The notes: generated from the letters alone by a model not told the origin. Positions 1 through 8,942 are shown, numbered from the stretch's first letter. The stretch is 45,278 nt of DNA from Candidatus Poribacteria bacterium (GCA_003635255.1 PYJC01000161.1:1-45278); one strand, 5' to 3'. A program made the numbers and translations.

Positions 1-30
1 TGACCTCTATCGCTACGGTATGTCTATGTT

Positions 31-84
31 GGATTGCTGGAGCCAGACACTCCAGCTTTTTTTCTGTCTGGCTACCACCAATCC
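31..84. repeat. imperfect inverted repeat downstream of the first PhyH gene
   Basis: A perfect 9-bp inverted repeat (AGCCAGACA at 41-49, TGTCTGGCT at 65-73) is extended by outer arms GGATTG (31-36) and CAATCC (79-84). It lies just past the 3' end of the minus-strand gene that stops at 115. On the minus strand no T-run follows the hairpin, so it is not a classic terminator. It may be a transcript-end stabilising hairpin or part of a small repeat. Bases 1-114 otherwise show no gene. Confidence 0.5.
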
Positions 85-114
85 AAAACTTCGTAAATCC
101 GCATACGTTTTTTA

Positions 115-954
115 TCACGTCGTATTATTTTCCAACGAATACGCACGGTTTCCACCGGGACCGCCCCCGATTGCCCACGTACCACGGAACAACGATTGGC
201 GTTTCGGTGGCATCGTTTCAATGATTTCGTGGCTCAGGTTCAGTCGATGCCACTGTGCCCAGATGGAGTTGTAGCAGTTGAAAACCGCACACCGGGGGTT
301 CGATGGATTCGTCCAATCATTCGCGGCATGCACAAGGCTTTCAGTGAAAATGACAACAGAACCCGGTGGGCAGCTATAGTCATCCATTACGTCGCGCATG
401 CTCCCTTCCCACGGGGATTCGCTGATATTCGGACGATACTTGTCAGGACCGCCGTAATTGAAGTGCGCTTTGTGTGAACCACTGAGAAAAGAGGTAGCAC
501 CTTGTCCTGCTTTCACCTCCTCAAGCTCCCAAACGACACGCGTCAACCCTGCAAAAATCTTTTCACCGGCGACCTGATACCGCATCGCATTCGCCTGCTG
601 CGGTGGACGCACAACGTGCGGCAGCCCGTTATCGCCACGTTCCGACACAGTCCAACCGGGTTCTCGGACAGTGGTAAAAGACCCCTCACACCGAAATCCG
701 TAGCAATCGTCCATCACAAAAGGATCTTCGGACAGAATTTCATTGAGAACACCTACAATTGCAGGATGGTCAAGGAGGTTCTGAAGCGCGCCTTGATAAC
801 TTTGTCTTGCGCCCGCATACACTTCCGCTTTCATCTCTTCGATTTCTGAGTCCGATAATATTGATGGTAATAAAATCCAACCCCGTAAGTCGAAGAAAAA
901 CTTCTGTTCGGGTGTCATCGGCACGGGTGCATCATTAAACGTTTCTTTTGACAT
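115..954 (-). CDS. phytanoyl-CoA dioxygenase (PhyH) family protein, copy 1
   Basis: A 279-residue protein of the PhyH family (cupin-fold Fe(II)/2-oxoglutarate oxygenases), predicted cytosolic. Visible landmarks are a possible proximal ligand His113 (LPHVVRPPQQ), the turn SGSHKAHF (159-165), and the distal His209 followed by Arg221, the usual spacing of the distal iron ligand and the 2-oxoglutarate-binding Arg. The canonical HxD is not obvious: the local sequence is H-V-V. Catalysis and substrate are therefore uncertain. The ATG is preceded by AAGGAG. It lies 30 bp behind a close paralog that begins upstream at 1845 and is probably cotranscribed with it. The two proteins are nearly identical over their last 130 residues, indicating a recent tandem duplication. 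Confidence 0.85.
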   Translation of the reverse strand: MSKETFNDAPVPMTPEQKFFFDLRGWILLPSILSDSEIEEMKAEVYAGARQSYQGALQNLLDHPAIVGVLNEILSEDPFVMDDCYGFRCEGSFTTVREPGWTVSERGDNGLPHVVRPPQQANAMRYQVAGEKIFAGLTRVVWELEEVKAGQGATSFLSGSHKAHFNYGGPDKYRPNISESPWEGSMRDVMDDYSCPPGSVVIFTESLVHAANDWTNPSNPRCAVFNCYNSIWAQWHRLNLSHEIIETMPPKRQSLFRGTWAIGGGPGGNRAYSLENNTT

Positions 955-984
955 TGATATCTCCTTATTTGAATACTCTTGGCA

Positions 985-1845
985 TCACGTGGTGTTATTT
1001 TCCAGTGAATACACACGATTCCCACCAGGACCACCACCGATTGCCCAAGTGCCACGGAATAAAGATTGCCGTTTCGGCGGCATCTTTTCTATGATTTCAT
1101 GACTTAGATTCAATCGAAACCATTGCGCCCAGATCGAGTTATAACAATTAAACACAGCACAACGCGGATTGTCAGGGTTCGTCCAGTCATTAGTAGCATG
1201 TACAACGCTTTCAGTGAAAATGAGCACCGACCCCGGCGGACAGCTATAGTCCTCCATCATATCCTTTATCTTATTCTCCCAAGGGGATTCACTAATATTC
1301 GGACGGTATCGGTCGGGTCCACCATAGTCGAAATGCGCCTTATGAGACCCACTCAGAAAAGTCGTACCTCCCTGTCCAGCTTTCACCTCTTCAAGTTCCC
1401 AAATCACGCGTGTGAGTCCTGCAAATATCTTTCCACCGGCGACCTGATACCGCATCGCATTCGCTTGTTGTGGTGGTCGCACGACATGCGGTACCGTTGT
1501 GCCTTTTCCATAAGCAACGTTCCAGCCAGGTTTCCTGATCGTCGTAACCGAATTTTCACATCGAAAGCCGTAGCAATCGTCAAAGATAAATCGTTCATCA
1601 GCAAGGATTTCGTTGAGAATCCCTACAAGCGCAGGATGATCCAGTAAATTCTGGAGTGCGCCTTGATAACTATGTCTGGCACCTGCATAGACTTCCGCTT
1701 TCATCTCTTCGATTTCCGAGGCTGATAATACCGATGGTAATAAAATCCAACCCTTTAAGTCGAAGAAAAACTTCTGTTCAGGTGTCATCAAGGTCTCTCC
1801 TGGAGACAACGGCATTGGATCATTAGAATTACGGACTTCTTTCAT
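985..1845 (-). CDS. phytanoyl-CoA dioxygenase (PhyH) family protein, copy 2
   Basis: A 286-residue paralog of the gene at 115-954. It shares the MTPEQKFFFDL N-terminal segment, the HVVRPPQQANAMRYQV core, the SGSHKAHF turn and the C-terminal GGGPGGNR tail. Differences concentrate in the N-terminal 20 residues and around residues 85-115. I chose ATG 1845, with AAGGAT about 9 nt upstream. An in-frame TTG at 1854 would add three residues but has no RBS. As in its paralog, the first iron-ligand region reads H-V-V rather than HxD. It follows the glycogen-synthase-like gene by 37 bp on the same strand and may be transcribed from the promoter at 3738-3767. Confidence 0.85.
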   Translation of the reverse strand: MKEVRNSNDPMPLSPGETLMTPEQKFFFDLKGWILLPSVLSASEIEEMKAEVYAGARHSYQGALQNLLDHPALVGILNEILADERFIFDDCYGFRCENSVTTIRKPGWNVAYGKGTTVPHVVRPPQQANAMRYQVAGGKIFAGLTRVIWELEEVKAGQGGTTFLSGSHKAHFDYGGPDRYRPNISESPWENKIKDMMEDYSCPPGSVLIFTESVVHATNDWTNPDNPRCAVFNCYNSIWAQWFRLNLSHEIIEKMPPKRQSLFRGTWAIGGGPGGNRVYSLENNTT

Positions 1846-1882
1846 GATAATCAAATCCTTTTATCGACAAACTGCCCAAATA

Positions 1883-3631
1883 CTACAACGCCTTTTTCAA
1901 TCCAGGCAAGAAATAATCCTTAACGACGACCTCCCAACTCATACGGGAAGCGATGTCGTAGCCTTCTCGCAGCATATCCTCTACGTCACGAGGTTTGCGT
2001 GGCAAACGTCCTAAAAGTTTCGCAGCGATGTCCCGACTATTTTCCATTTCAATCGCATTCCGTTCCGCCAAACCGATATGTAGCACATCGTCTAACGATT
2101 TCGGTGGGATCTGCAGCTGCGTATAGTCAGCGACAACGATATTCGGGACCTCGCGATTGTCAGTGGCACGTTGAAGGAAACCGCAACATCCGCACACGTT
2201 GCTAACGACGCAAATTGCGCCGAAGCTCAGCGGTTCCACCTGCGCGATTCCGAAGGGTTCATAAATAGACTGCCCAAATTCTGCATCGCTTCCCTTACGG
2301 ATGTCCATGAATTCCATCTCTACCGGCATCCGTTTTCCGCAAGCGGCTTGGCTCCATCCAAATTGATTGACAAAGACCACTTTGATCGCCTTAGATTGGA
2401 GATTGAATGCAGACACACCGTTGTTCAATTCAATTTCTGCCCCGACGAGATCCGGGTAACCGATTTTATGGTACATCGGCCAGCCGTAGGCTTCCTCCAT
2501 CTCGTGAATACTTTCGTTGGGTCTTCCTGTCGCAATTTCTGTGGAGAGAATGAACAGCACGGCGGTTTTATCGTTAGAGGCGAGGAGCGAATCGAGATGC
2601 ATCAGCACCTGTAAATCGCGCCACAATCCTTTGCTTTTAACGAGTCGCGTTACGTGTGTGAAAACGTAATCGGGACGGTAATCTAACAGCGTTTTCGCAT
2701 ATTTTTGGAGCAGTGCTTTCGATGTTAGTTTCTCTTGCAGACTGACCTCAAACGCAGGGATACCGTTATAAACGAGGTTAATCGGAAAATCTTCAAACGG
2801 CTTTGCCAAGAATCGGAGTTCATCTACAACGAGATCCCCAACGGCGAAGATGGTATCACACAGGTGTGCCTTGTCAATCAACGCGTGCTTGAAGTACCAG
2901 AACGGATCGTCGAACACGTCGTGGATAGATTGTCCTTGCGCTTTTGCCTGATCTAAAGCGTTATAAAAACGGACATCGTGTCCCGGATGTCCCTCAACAA
3001 TCGGGCGTATCGTTGCGACTTCATGCGCGTAGAAGACAGTACGCAGGTTCTGTGCCGTTTCGTTGTTCTTCCGTTCAATGAGTGTTTTGAGAGCGAGTGG
3101 CATCCCCATGAATTCGTGTGAGATAATGAACACAGGGGTCGTTGTCTCTTCACCGATAATTGCCTGCAGTGCTGCATACGCAGGTTCGGCAAGACGGACA
3201 TACTCCTCGAATTCCCATTCACTCTCGTAACGATTTGATTCTATTTGGAAATGTTCGTAGAGTTGCCATTTGAACTGTCCTGTTAGTGCTTCGTTGGTGC
3301 TTGAGACGTTCACCAAGATGACATCTGTGAGGGTCGTAACTTTCTTATTTTTATTTTCAAATTGGCGTTGTCCATAGACGAGTTCTACGTGATAGGTCTG
3401 CTCAATCTCGCTGAGAACCTCTGCGTGCGGTGTGTCCATTATCCCTTCGCTTGCCCGGTATAGGATAGTATCTAAACTTTCAAGATCGGCACCGGAAAAC
3501 AGCGGACCCACGAGAAAAGTGCGCTCAATCGCTGCGTTGTAGTTTTGGGTTGTCAGTAACCCTTCTAAGACTGCACCGATGCCCCCCATTTTTTGGATGG
3601 CTTCGTGTGTAACGTGAACAACAATACTCAA
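1883..3631 (-). CDS. glycogen synthase-like GT-B glycosyltransferase
   Basis: A 582-residue protein resembling GT5/GT3-type glycogen or starch synthases, which add glucose from an NDP-glucose to a growing alpha-1,4-glucan. The N-terminus (VHVTHEAIQKMGGIGAV) has the nucleotide-binding K-x-G-G loop. The C-terminal half has the E-x7-E-type motif YEPFGIAQVEPLSFGA expected of retaining GT-B enzymes. Length fits the group. The start is TTG at 3631 with GAGGT seven bases upstream. It is divergent from alpha-glucan phosphorylase and close to glgC, so the locus carries ADP-glucose synthesis, polymerisation and phosphorolysis. The family is firm, but whether ADP- or UDP-glucose is the donor cannot be read here. 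A Cys cluster in the region 2170-2210 (VCGCCGF) is unusual and may be redox-active or metal-binding. Confidence 0.8.
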   Translation of the reverse strand: MSIVVHVTHEAIQKMGGIGAVLEGLLTTQNYNAAIERTFLVGPLFSGADLESLDTILYRASEGIMDTPHAEVLSEIEQTYHVELVYGQRQFENKNKKVTTLTDVILVNVSSTNEALTGQFKWQLYEHFQIESNRYESEWEFEEYVRLAEPAYAALQAIIGEETTTPVFIISHEFMGMPLALKTLIERKNNETAQNLRTVFYAHEVATIRPIVEGHPGHDVRFYNALDQAKAQGQSIHDVFDDPFWYFKHALIDKAHLCDTIFAVGDLVVDELRFLAKPFEDFPINLVYNGIPAFEVSLQEKLTSKALLQKYAKTLLDYRPDYVFTHVTRLVKSKGLWRDLQVLMHLDSLLASNDKTAVLFILSTEIATGRPNESIHEMEEAYGWPMYHKIGYPDLVGAEIELNNGVSAFNLQSKAIKVVFVNQFGWSQAACGKRMPVEMEFMDIRKGSDAEFGQSIYEPFGIAQVEPLSFGAICVVSNVCGCCGFLQRATDNREVPNIVVADYTQLQIPPKSLDDVLHIGLAERNAIEMENSRDIAAKLLGRLPRKPRDVEDMLREGYDIASRMSWEVVVKDYFLPGLKKAL

Positions 3632-3737
3632 ATTTTTTACCTCGCCAAGTGTCTTTTATTTCGGCTTGCAAATGAAACGGTCAATGGATGAATAAAATTG
3701 TAAAGACGATATTGAAATAGCGTATCTACTGCGAAGA

Positions 3738-3767
3738 ATTATAACACAATGTTGAAATATATGTCAA
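3738..3767 (-). promoter_or_regulatory. consensus sigma70 promoter for the glycogen synthase-like gene
   Basis: Read on the minus strand: TTGACA (3767-3762), an 18-bp spacer, TATAAT (3743-3738). Both hexamers are perfect consensus. Transcription would start near 3731, leaving a 5' leader of about 100 nt before the TTG start at 3631. Confidence 0.75.
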
Positions 3768-3870
3768 ATCCGCGTCAGAGCCGTTCAGTTCTCTCATAAT
3801 TTCGATTTTTCGGTCGCGAACTCACTGACTACCGACGGCTGACTGCTGATGGCTATTCAGGCTATTGTCC

Positions 3871-3899
3871 TTGACAACCTGAACGAAAGCAACTATAAT
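3871..3899 (+). promoter_or_regulatory. perfect sigma70 promoter for the winged-helix/glgP genes
   Basis: TTGACA (3871-3876), exactly 17 bp, then TATAAT (3894-3899). Both elements and the spacer are ideal. It sits 114 bp upstream of the ATG at 4013, facing away from the promoter at 3738-3767. Confidence 0.85.
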
Positions 3900-4012
3900 A
3901 TATACTGAAGACTTGTGCGGTATCCTTTGTTTTTTTGGGGTATTAATTGCGCAAGGCATAGGTTAAAATGTATTCAATAAATCCCTCGGTTTTTATATAT
4001 TTTGGAGGTAAA

Positions 4013-4237
4013 ATGTTAGAAGATATTGGAAGCGTAGCGGGTGCCGTGTGGCACTATCTTGAAGAGAACAGCGAAGCCACTGTTACAAAATTGACACGCG
4101 AAATCGGTGAGAATAAACGGACAGTCCTGATGGCGATCGGTTGGCTCGCTCGCGAAGGGAAATTAGATTTTGAAAAGCGAAAACAGGGCACTTACATCAC
4201 ACTAAAGACACAGCAATTAGACGCAGCAGCGGCATAG
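4013..4237 (+). CDS. small winged helix-turn-helix protein (DUF2582-like)
   Basis: A 74-residue protein with a single winged-helix fold: helices around residues 4-17, 20-30 and 33-46, then a beta-wing (KLDFEKRKQGTYITL). It matches the DUF2582 winged-helix family. The ATG at 4013 has an ideal GGAGGT six bases upstream; an upstream ATG at 3968 has no RBS and is rejected. It is the first gene after a consensus promoter and lies 24 bp before the phosphorylase gene. It could be a local regulator of the glycogen genes, though that role rests on position alone. The family is small, and DNA binding is expected from the fold. Confidence 0.8.
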   Translation: MLEDIGSVAGAVWHYLEENSEATVTKLTREIGENKRTVLMAIGWLAREGKLDFEKRKQGTYITLKTQQLDAAAA

Positions 4238-4261
4238 ATTTCGGAAGGAGAATGGAATTAA

Positions 4262-6859
4262 ATGAAGCCACTTCGTCAGTTAACAGTGGTGCCTACTTTA
4301 CCCCCGAATCTTGAACCCTTGCGTGAGCTTGCCCTAAATCTATGGTGGACCTGGGATCGTGAAGCATTGGATCTGTTTCATCATCTTGATGCGGAATTAT
4401 GGGAAAAAACCTATCATAACCCGGTCGCGATGCTCGGTCAGATTTCACAAGAACGATTAGATGCAACCGCAAAAAACAGCGTATTCCTCGCGCGCCTTGA
4501 GGTCATCCACAAGAAGTTTAGAGAATACCATAAGACCCCTTCATGGTTTGAGACGCATCACAATGATGGGACGCTCAACGCCCTACAAATCGCCTATTTT
4601 TCAATGGAATATGGGTTAACAGAGTGCATGCCGCTCTACTCTGGCGGTTTAGGGGTCTTAGCGGGTGACCATCTAAAGTCCACGAGTTACTTAGGACTGC
4701 CTTTCGTCGCGGTCGGACTCCTCTACCAACACGGCTATTTCCGGCAGACCCTTACCGCCGATGGCTGGCAGATGGCGGATTACCCTACCAACGACTTTTA
4801 CAATATGCCCATTCAGCCAGCGAAACTCGCGGATGGGTCACTGCTTTTCGTCGAAGTCGAATATCCCGAAGGGAAAGCATTCGCTAAAGTTTGGTGTGCG
4901 CAAGTCGGACGCATCTCCTTGTATCTGCTGGATACGAATATCCCTGAAAACCAGAACGAAGAGTTGCGGAACATCACGGATTATCTGTATGGTGGTGATG
5001 AACGTCTCCGTATCAAACAGGAAATTCTGCTCGGTATTGGTGGCTACCGTGCCTTAGCAGCACTCGGTATTCAGCCTACGGTCTGTCACATGAACGAAGG
5101 GCATGCTGCGTTCCTCGCAATTGAACGTATCCGGCAGATGATGTTGAAGACAGGCATCCGTTTTGAAGAAGCCTGCGAAGCGACAAAGGCAGGAAATATC
5201 TTCACGACGCATACACCTGTTCCTGCTGGTATTGACTGGTTCCCGCCCGATTTAGTCAACCACTACTTCAGTAGTTATTACCGTGAACTCGGTGTCTCCA
5301 TGGATACCTTCCTCGGTCTCGGTAGAACAAATCCGTCGAATACGCATAGTGAATTCAGTCCCGCACTTCTTGCCCTTCGACTCTCTGCGATGTGCAACGG
5401 TGTGAGCCAATTACATGGGCACGTCGCTCGTGAGATGTGGAAAGAGCTCTGGCCCGATACACCGGTGCATGAGGTGCCTATTGGCGCGATTACAAACGGG
5501 ATTCACACGCGTTCATGGGTCTCCGGTGATATGCAAAGCCTTTTTGACAGATACCTCGGACCCCGCTGGATTGTTGAACTCACGAATCAAGCCGTCTGGA
5601 CGCAAATCTCACAGATTCCGGATCCCGAATTGTGGCGGATACATGAACGGCGGCGTGAACGTTTGATTACATTCGCTCGCCAACGGCAGGAACAGAAACA
5701 GGCACTCGGCGGAAATATTTCCAAACGCACCCCAAAAAACGACAATATGGCAACGAAAACGCTCAATTCAGCGGCGTTGACGATCGGTTTTGCACGCCGG
5801 TTTGCGACTTACAAGCGCGCAACTTTGCTGTTCCATGATGTTGACCGACTTGATAAAATTCTCAACCATCCTGAGCGGCCTGTTCAACTTATTTTTGCGG
5901 GGAAAGCACATCCCCATGACTATGAGGGAAAATTGCTTATCCAACGTATCGCTCGGATCGCTGCGGAACCGAGATTTTATCATAAGATCGTTTTCATTGA
6001 GAACTACGATATTTGTGTTGGACGTTATCTCGTTGAAGGTGTGGATGTGTGGCTTAACAACCCATTACGTCCGAATGAGGCGAGCGGCACGAGCGGTATG
6101 AAAGCGGCGGCGAATGGTGTTCTCAACCTCAGTATCGCTGACGGCTGGTGGGCTGAGGCGAACCATTTGGGCGGTGGGTGGACGATTGACACGGGACCCG
6201 TTATAGAGGATTCCAAATCTACCAACAAAGCGCACGCGAATGCCATTTATGATCTCCTTGAAAACGAGATTGTGCCCCTCTTTTATCAACGTAACCCCGT
6301 TGACGATGTACCCTACGAATGGGTCGCACGGATGAAGAGTGCGATGCAGAACCTTGCACCTGTTTTCAATACCAAACGCATGGTGTCAGAATATGCAGAA
6401 CAGTTATATTTTCCGGCACATCGGCGTTGGCAGGAACTTAATGCATCGGAGGCGAAACGCAGTATTGCCTTAGCACGCTGGAAAACCCACATCCGAGACC
6501 ATTGGAGCGACCTTCGGGTTGAAGAAAAACCGACCGATCCCAAAGCCGATGCTACGCAAAGTTCCGAACTTGGCGTGGGTGAATCCACAACCGTGCAAGC
6601 AGTCGTCCGAACCGATGTACTGTTTCCGCATGAACTTGCCGTTCAGATTTATCACGGTGTGTTAGACGAGGCGGGTGAAATCCACAACGGGACTGTGAGT
6701 CCAATGGAATATAAGGACGACCTTGGCGGTGGTACTTACCTTTTTGAAGGGACACTGACGTTGAAACAGACAGGTTTGCACGGCTATACCGTACGTGCCT
6801 TGCCGAACCATGAGGATCTGCAATCTCCATACGAACTTGGGCTCATAACATGGGCATAA
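4262..6859 (+). CDS. glgP: alpha-glucan (glycogen/maltodextrin) phosphorylase
   Basis: An 865-residue GT35 phosphorylase of the type with an N-terminal DUF3417 segment (LRELALNLWWTWDREALDLF). It releases glucose-1-phosphate from alpha-1,4-glucans using pyridoxal phosphate. The catalytic region contains FSMEYGLTECMPLYSGGLGVLAGDH, with H-x-NEGHAAF further on. The PLP-site segment GTSGMKAAANGV places the Schiff-base lysine at residue 614. The length is typical of this bacterial/archaeal subgroup and shorter per domain than the classical E. coli GlgP. AAGGAG precedes the ATG. It faces the glycogen synthase-like gene and is followed by hisB and glgC. The C-terminal 100 residues form a beta-rich module with matching substrate-handling motifs in relatives. 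The gene symbol is used by family. Confidence 0.92.
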   Translation: MKPLRQLTVVPTLPPNLEPLRELALNLWWTWDREALDLFHHLDAELWEKTYHNPVAMLGQISQERLDATAKNSVFLARLEVIHKKFREYHKTPSWFETHHNDGTLNALQIAYFSMEYGLTECMPLYSGGLGVLAGDHLKSTSYLGLPFVAVGLLYQHGYFRQTLTADGWQMADYPTNDFYNMPIQPAKLADGSLLFVEVEYPEGKAFAKVWCAQVGRISLYLLDTNIPENQNEELRNITDYLYGGDERLRIKQEILLGIGGYRALAALGIQPTVCHMNEGHAAFLAIERIRQMMLKTGIRFEEACEATKAGNIFTTHTPVPAGIDWFPPDLVNHYFSSYYRELGVSMDTFLGLGRTNPSNTHSEFSPALLALRLSAMCNGVSQLHGHVAREMWKELWPDTPVHEVPIGAITNGIHTRSWVSGDMQSLFDRYLGPRWIVELTNQAVWTQISQIPDPELWRIHERRRERLITFARQRQEQKQALGGNISKRTPKNDNMATKTLNSAALTIGFARRFATYKRATLLFHDVDRLDKILNHPERPVQLIFAGKAHPHDYEGKLLIQRIARIAAEPRFYHKIVFIENYDICVGRYLVEGVDVWLNNPLRPNEASGTSGMKAAANGVLNLSIADGWWAEANHLGGGWTIDTGPVIEDSKSTNKAHANAIYDLLENEIVPLFYQRNPVDDVPYEWVARMKSAMQNLAPVFNTKRMVSEYAEQLYFPAHRRWQELNASEAKRSIALARWKTHIRDHWSDLRVEEKPTDPKADATQSSELGVGESTTVQAVVRTDVLFPHELAVQIYHGVLDEAGEIHNGTVSPMEYKDDLGGGTYLFEGTLTLKQTGLHGYTVRALPNHEDLQSPYELGLITWA

Positions 6860-6902
6860 AAACAAGATCCCCTGTCCTACGAGCGGAAGATATAATTTTG
6901 CG

Positions 6903-6931
6903 TTGCTCAAACCCTTTTTTAAGCGTATAAT
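6903..6931 (+). promoter_or_regulatory. candidate promoter upstream of hisB-glgC
   Basis: TTGCTC (6903-6908), a 17-bp spacer, then a perfect TATAAT (6926-6931). The TSS would fall near 6938, about 67 nt before the hisB ATG. It suggests that hisB-glgC can be transcribed independently of glgP. Confidence 0.55.
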
Positions 6932-7004
6932 AATAATACGCAGCTTGAACGGCAAAGTCCTAATTCACGTTGTTTAACCGCAAGGAATAATTAAAAATTA
7001 AGAA

Positions 7005-7592
7005 ATGGACAGAAAAGCAGAAATTGCCCGCGAAACAGCAGAAACTCGCATCCGACTCACCCTTGACCTTGATGGAACTGGGACATCCGACATTAAGACC
7101 GGTGTCGGATTCTTGGATCACATGTTGGAACTCTTTGCCAAACATGGATTCTTTAACCTTGAGATTGATGCAGAGGGTGATTTACATGTAGATGCACATC
7201 ATACGACCGAGGATGTCGGTATCTGCTTGGGGCAAGCCCTCCAAAAAGCGGTACTTGACAAGGCGGGGATGCAACGGTTCGGTAGTTTCGCTGTCCCGAT
7301 GTATGAATCGCTTGCGAAGGTTGATTTGGATGTCTGCGGACGACCTTATCTCCACTTTGAGACGCCCCTGAATTATGGAAAAGTCGGCGATTTTGATATT
7401 GAACTCGTGGAGGAATTTTTTCACGGGTTTGTGAACAATAGCGGTACCACCTTGCATATCAATGTCCCCTACGGTACGAATCAGCACCATATCATTGAAG
7501 CGATCTTTAAAGCGGTTGCGAAAGCGTTGCATATTGCCACACGTCTTGATGAAAATATCACCGGTGTTCTGTCCACTAAAGGGAGTTTATAG
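7005..7592 (+). CDS. hisB: imidazoleglycerol-phosphate dehydratase
   Basis: A 195-residue protein, full-length for the stand-alone HisB dehydratase. It converts imidazole-glycerol phosphate to imidazole-acetol phosphate in histidine synthesis. Signature segments are GVGFLDHMLELFAKHG, DLHVDAHHTTEDVGICLG (metal-binding His pairs) and, near the C-terminus, NQHHIIEAIFKAVAKAL. There is no fused phosphatase domain. It overlaps nothing but ends one base before the glgC ATG, so the two are almost certainly translated in a coupled fashion. No other his genes are visible in the window, so this gene is detached from any his operon. Confidence 0.95.
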   Translation: MDRKAEIARETAETRIRLTLDLDGTGTSDIKTGVGFLDHMLELFAKHGFFNLEIDAEGDLHVDAHHTTEDVGICLGQALQKAVLDKAGMQRFGSFAVPMYESLAKVDLDVCGRPYLHFETPLNYGKVGDFDIELVEEFFHGFVNNSGTTLHINVPYGTNQHHIIEAIFKAVAKALHIATRLDENITGVLSTKGSL

Positions 7593-7593
7593 T

Positions 7594-8886
7594 ATGAGTA
7601 ATGGGAGCGTTATTGCGGTTATTCTTGGCGGCGGGCGCGGCACACGGCTATTTCCGTTGACACGGGATCGAGCGAAACCGAGTGTCCCGATTGCGGGTAA
7701 ATTTCGACTCGTCGATATACCGATTAGTAATTGCCTGCACTCTGGGCTTGAAAAAATCTATGTCTTGACCCAGTTCAACTCTGTCTCTTTGAATCGACAT
7801 ATTGCACAGACATACCGCTTTGATACGTATCGCCGCGGGTTCGTCCAAATCCTTGCAGCGCAACAGACGCTGATGGGCGAAGAGTGGTATCAAGGAACAG
7901 CGGATGCCATCAAGCACAATCAACCTTATATTCTCAATCCACGGTTCCAAGACGACCATGTTCTGATTCTTGCAGGTGACCATCTCTATCGGATGGATTA
8001 CCAAAAAATGTTGGCTGTTCACACTGAATCCAACGCGGACATTACGGTCTCTGTCATCCCCGTCGAGAAAGAGATTACAAGTGGACTCGGCATTCTCCAA
8101 GCAGATGCAAGTGGACGTATCGTCGATTTCGTTGAAAAGCCGCAAACCGAGGCGGAACTCCAGCGACTCCGCGTTGAGCCTGAGGTGTTTACATCGCGGG
8201 GCATTGAGCCACACGGTAGGGAATACATCGCCTCAATGGGGATCTATATCTTTAATCGAGAAGTCTTGCGAGAGGTGCTTCAAGATGATTCAAACGTAGA
8301 CTTCGGTAAGGATATTATTCCGAAGAGCATTCAGACGCGTACGGTTTCAGCCTACTTTTTTGACGGCTATTGGGAGGATATTGGTACGATTCACTCATTC
8401 TATTTGGCGAATATTGCGCTCACCGATGCCACACCTTCGTTCAATTTCTACGATGAACAGGCACCGATCTATACCAACCGTCGGCATCTGCCAAGTACCA
8501 AGGTCAATAGCAGTAGTGTCCGTTCATCGATTCTCGCTGAAGGTTCTATTATTGATGATTCCGAGTTGGACCGAACGATTGTTGGGATTCGTAGTATCAT
8601 TTCAGGGGGCAGTCGAATTTACCAGTCTATACTTATGGGAGCAGACTACTATGAGTCAGATGCGTCGCGTGTTGAGAGTGAAAGGTCAGGTGTCCCCAAG
8701 GTCGGTATTGGACGCAATTGTCTGATTCAGAATGCAATTATTGACAAAAATGCGCGTATCGGTGATAATTCAGTACTTGTGAACCGAGACGGAATTGATA
8801 ATTACGATGGCGAAAATTACTACATTCGGGATGGGATTGTGATTGTGCCAAAGGACGCGACGATACCGCCCGAAACTGTCGTCTAA
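7594..8886 (+). CDS. glgC: glucose-1-phosphate adenylyltransferase
   Basis: A 430-residue ADP-glucose pyrophosphorylase; it makes ADP-glucose from ATP and glucose-1-phosphate for glycogen synthesis. The N-terminal nucleotidyltransferase begins VILGGGRGTRLFPLTRDRAKPSV, with KFRLVDIPISNC and HYRMDYQKML-type metal/substrate segments. The C-terminal third is a left-handed beta-helix with isoleucine-patch hexapeptides (IGRNCLIQNAIIDKNARIGDN). The start at 7594 lies one base past the hisB stop, with GGGAG in the end of hisB. A longer in-frame reading from 7462 would overlap hisB and is rejected. Residues for allosteric control by sugar phosphates cannot be judged reliably here. Confidence 0.95.
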   Translation: MSNGSVIAVILGGGRGTRLFPLTRDRAKPSVPIAGKFRLVDIPISNCLHSGLEKIYVLTQFNSVSLNRHIAQTYRFDTYRRGFVQILAAQQTLMGEEWYQGTADAIKHNQPYILNPRFQDDHVLILAGDHLYRMDYQKMLAVHTESNADITVSVIPVEKEITSGLGILQADASGRIVDFVEKPQTEAELQRLRVEPEVFTSRGIEPHGREYIASMGIYIFNREVLREVLQDDSNVDFGKDIIPKSIQTRTVSAYFFDGYWEDIGTIHSFYLANIALTDATPSFNFYDEQAPIYTNRRHLPSTKVNSSSVRSSILAEGSIIDDSELDRTIVGIRSIISGGSRIYQSILMGADYYESDASRVESERSGVPKVGIGRNCLIQNAIIDKNARIGDNSVLVNRDGIDNYDGENYYIRDGIVIVPKDATIPPETVV

Positions 8887-8942
8887 ACGATAGCCTTGAA
8901 TTTCAGCATCAAGGTCTGTTTATTTGAAGGGGAGGATTTCTG

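Larger units (their letters stand above)
3632..4012. other. divergent intergenic region, glycogen locus
   Basis: This 381-bp stretch separates the minus-strand glycogen synthase-like gene from the plus-strand winged-helix/phosphorylase genes. It contains two oppositely directed consensus promoters (listed separately). Between them lies a short low-complexity patch of TGACT/CTGAC-like words at 3822-3855, similar to one at 13471-13492. I see no ORF of its own. Confidence 0.7.

Noticed and set aside
1123..1647. plus-strand ORF opposite the second PhyH gene
   Set aside because: Shadow of a well-supported gene; no RBS or recognisable domain.
3968..4012. upstream start for the winged-helix protein
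   Set aside because: The ATG at 3968 has no Shine-Dalgarno, whereas 4013 has an ideal one.
7462..7593. longer N-terminus for glgC
   Set aside because: It overlaps hisB in another frame and the sequence is unlike GlgC.
7648..8214. minus-strand ORF inside glgC
   Set aside because: Opposite-strand shadow of a conserved gene with no recognisable domain.
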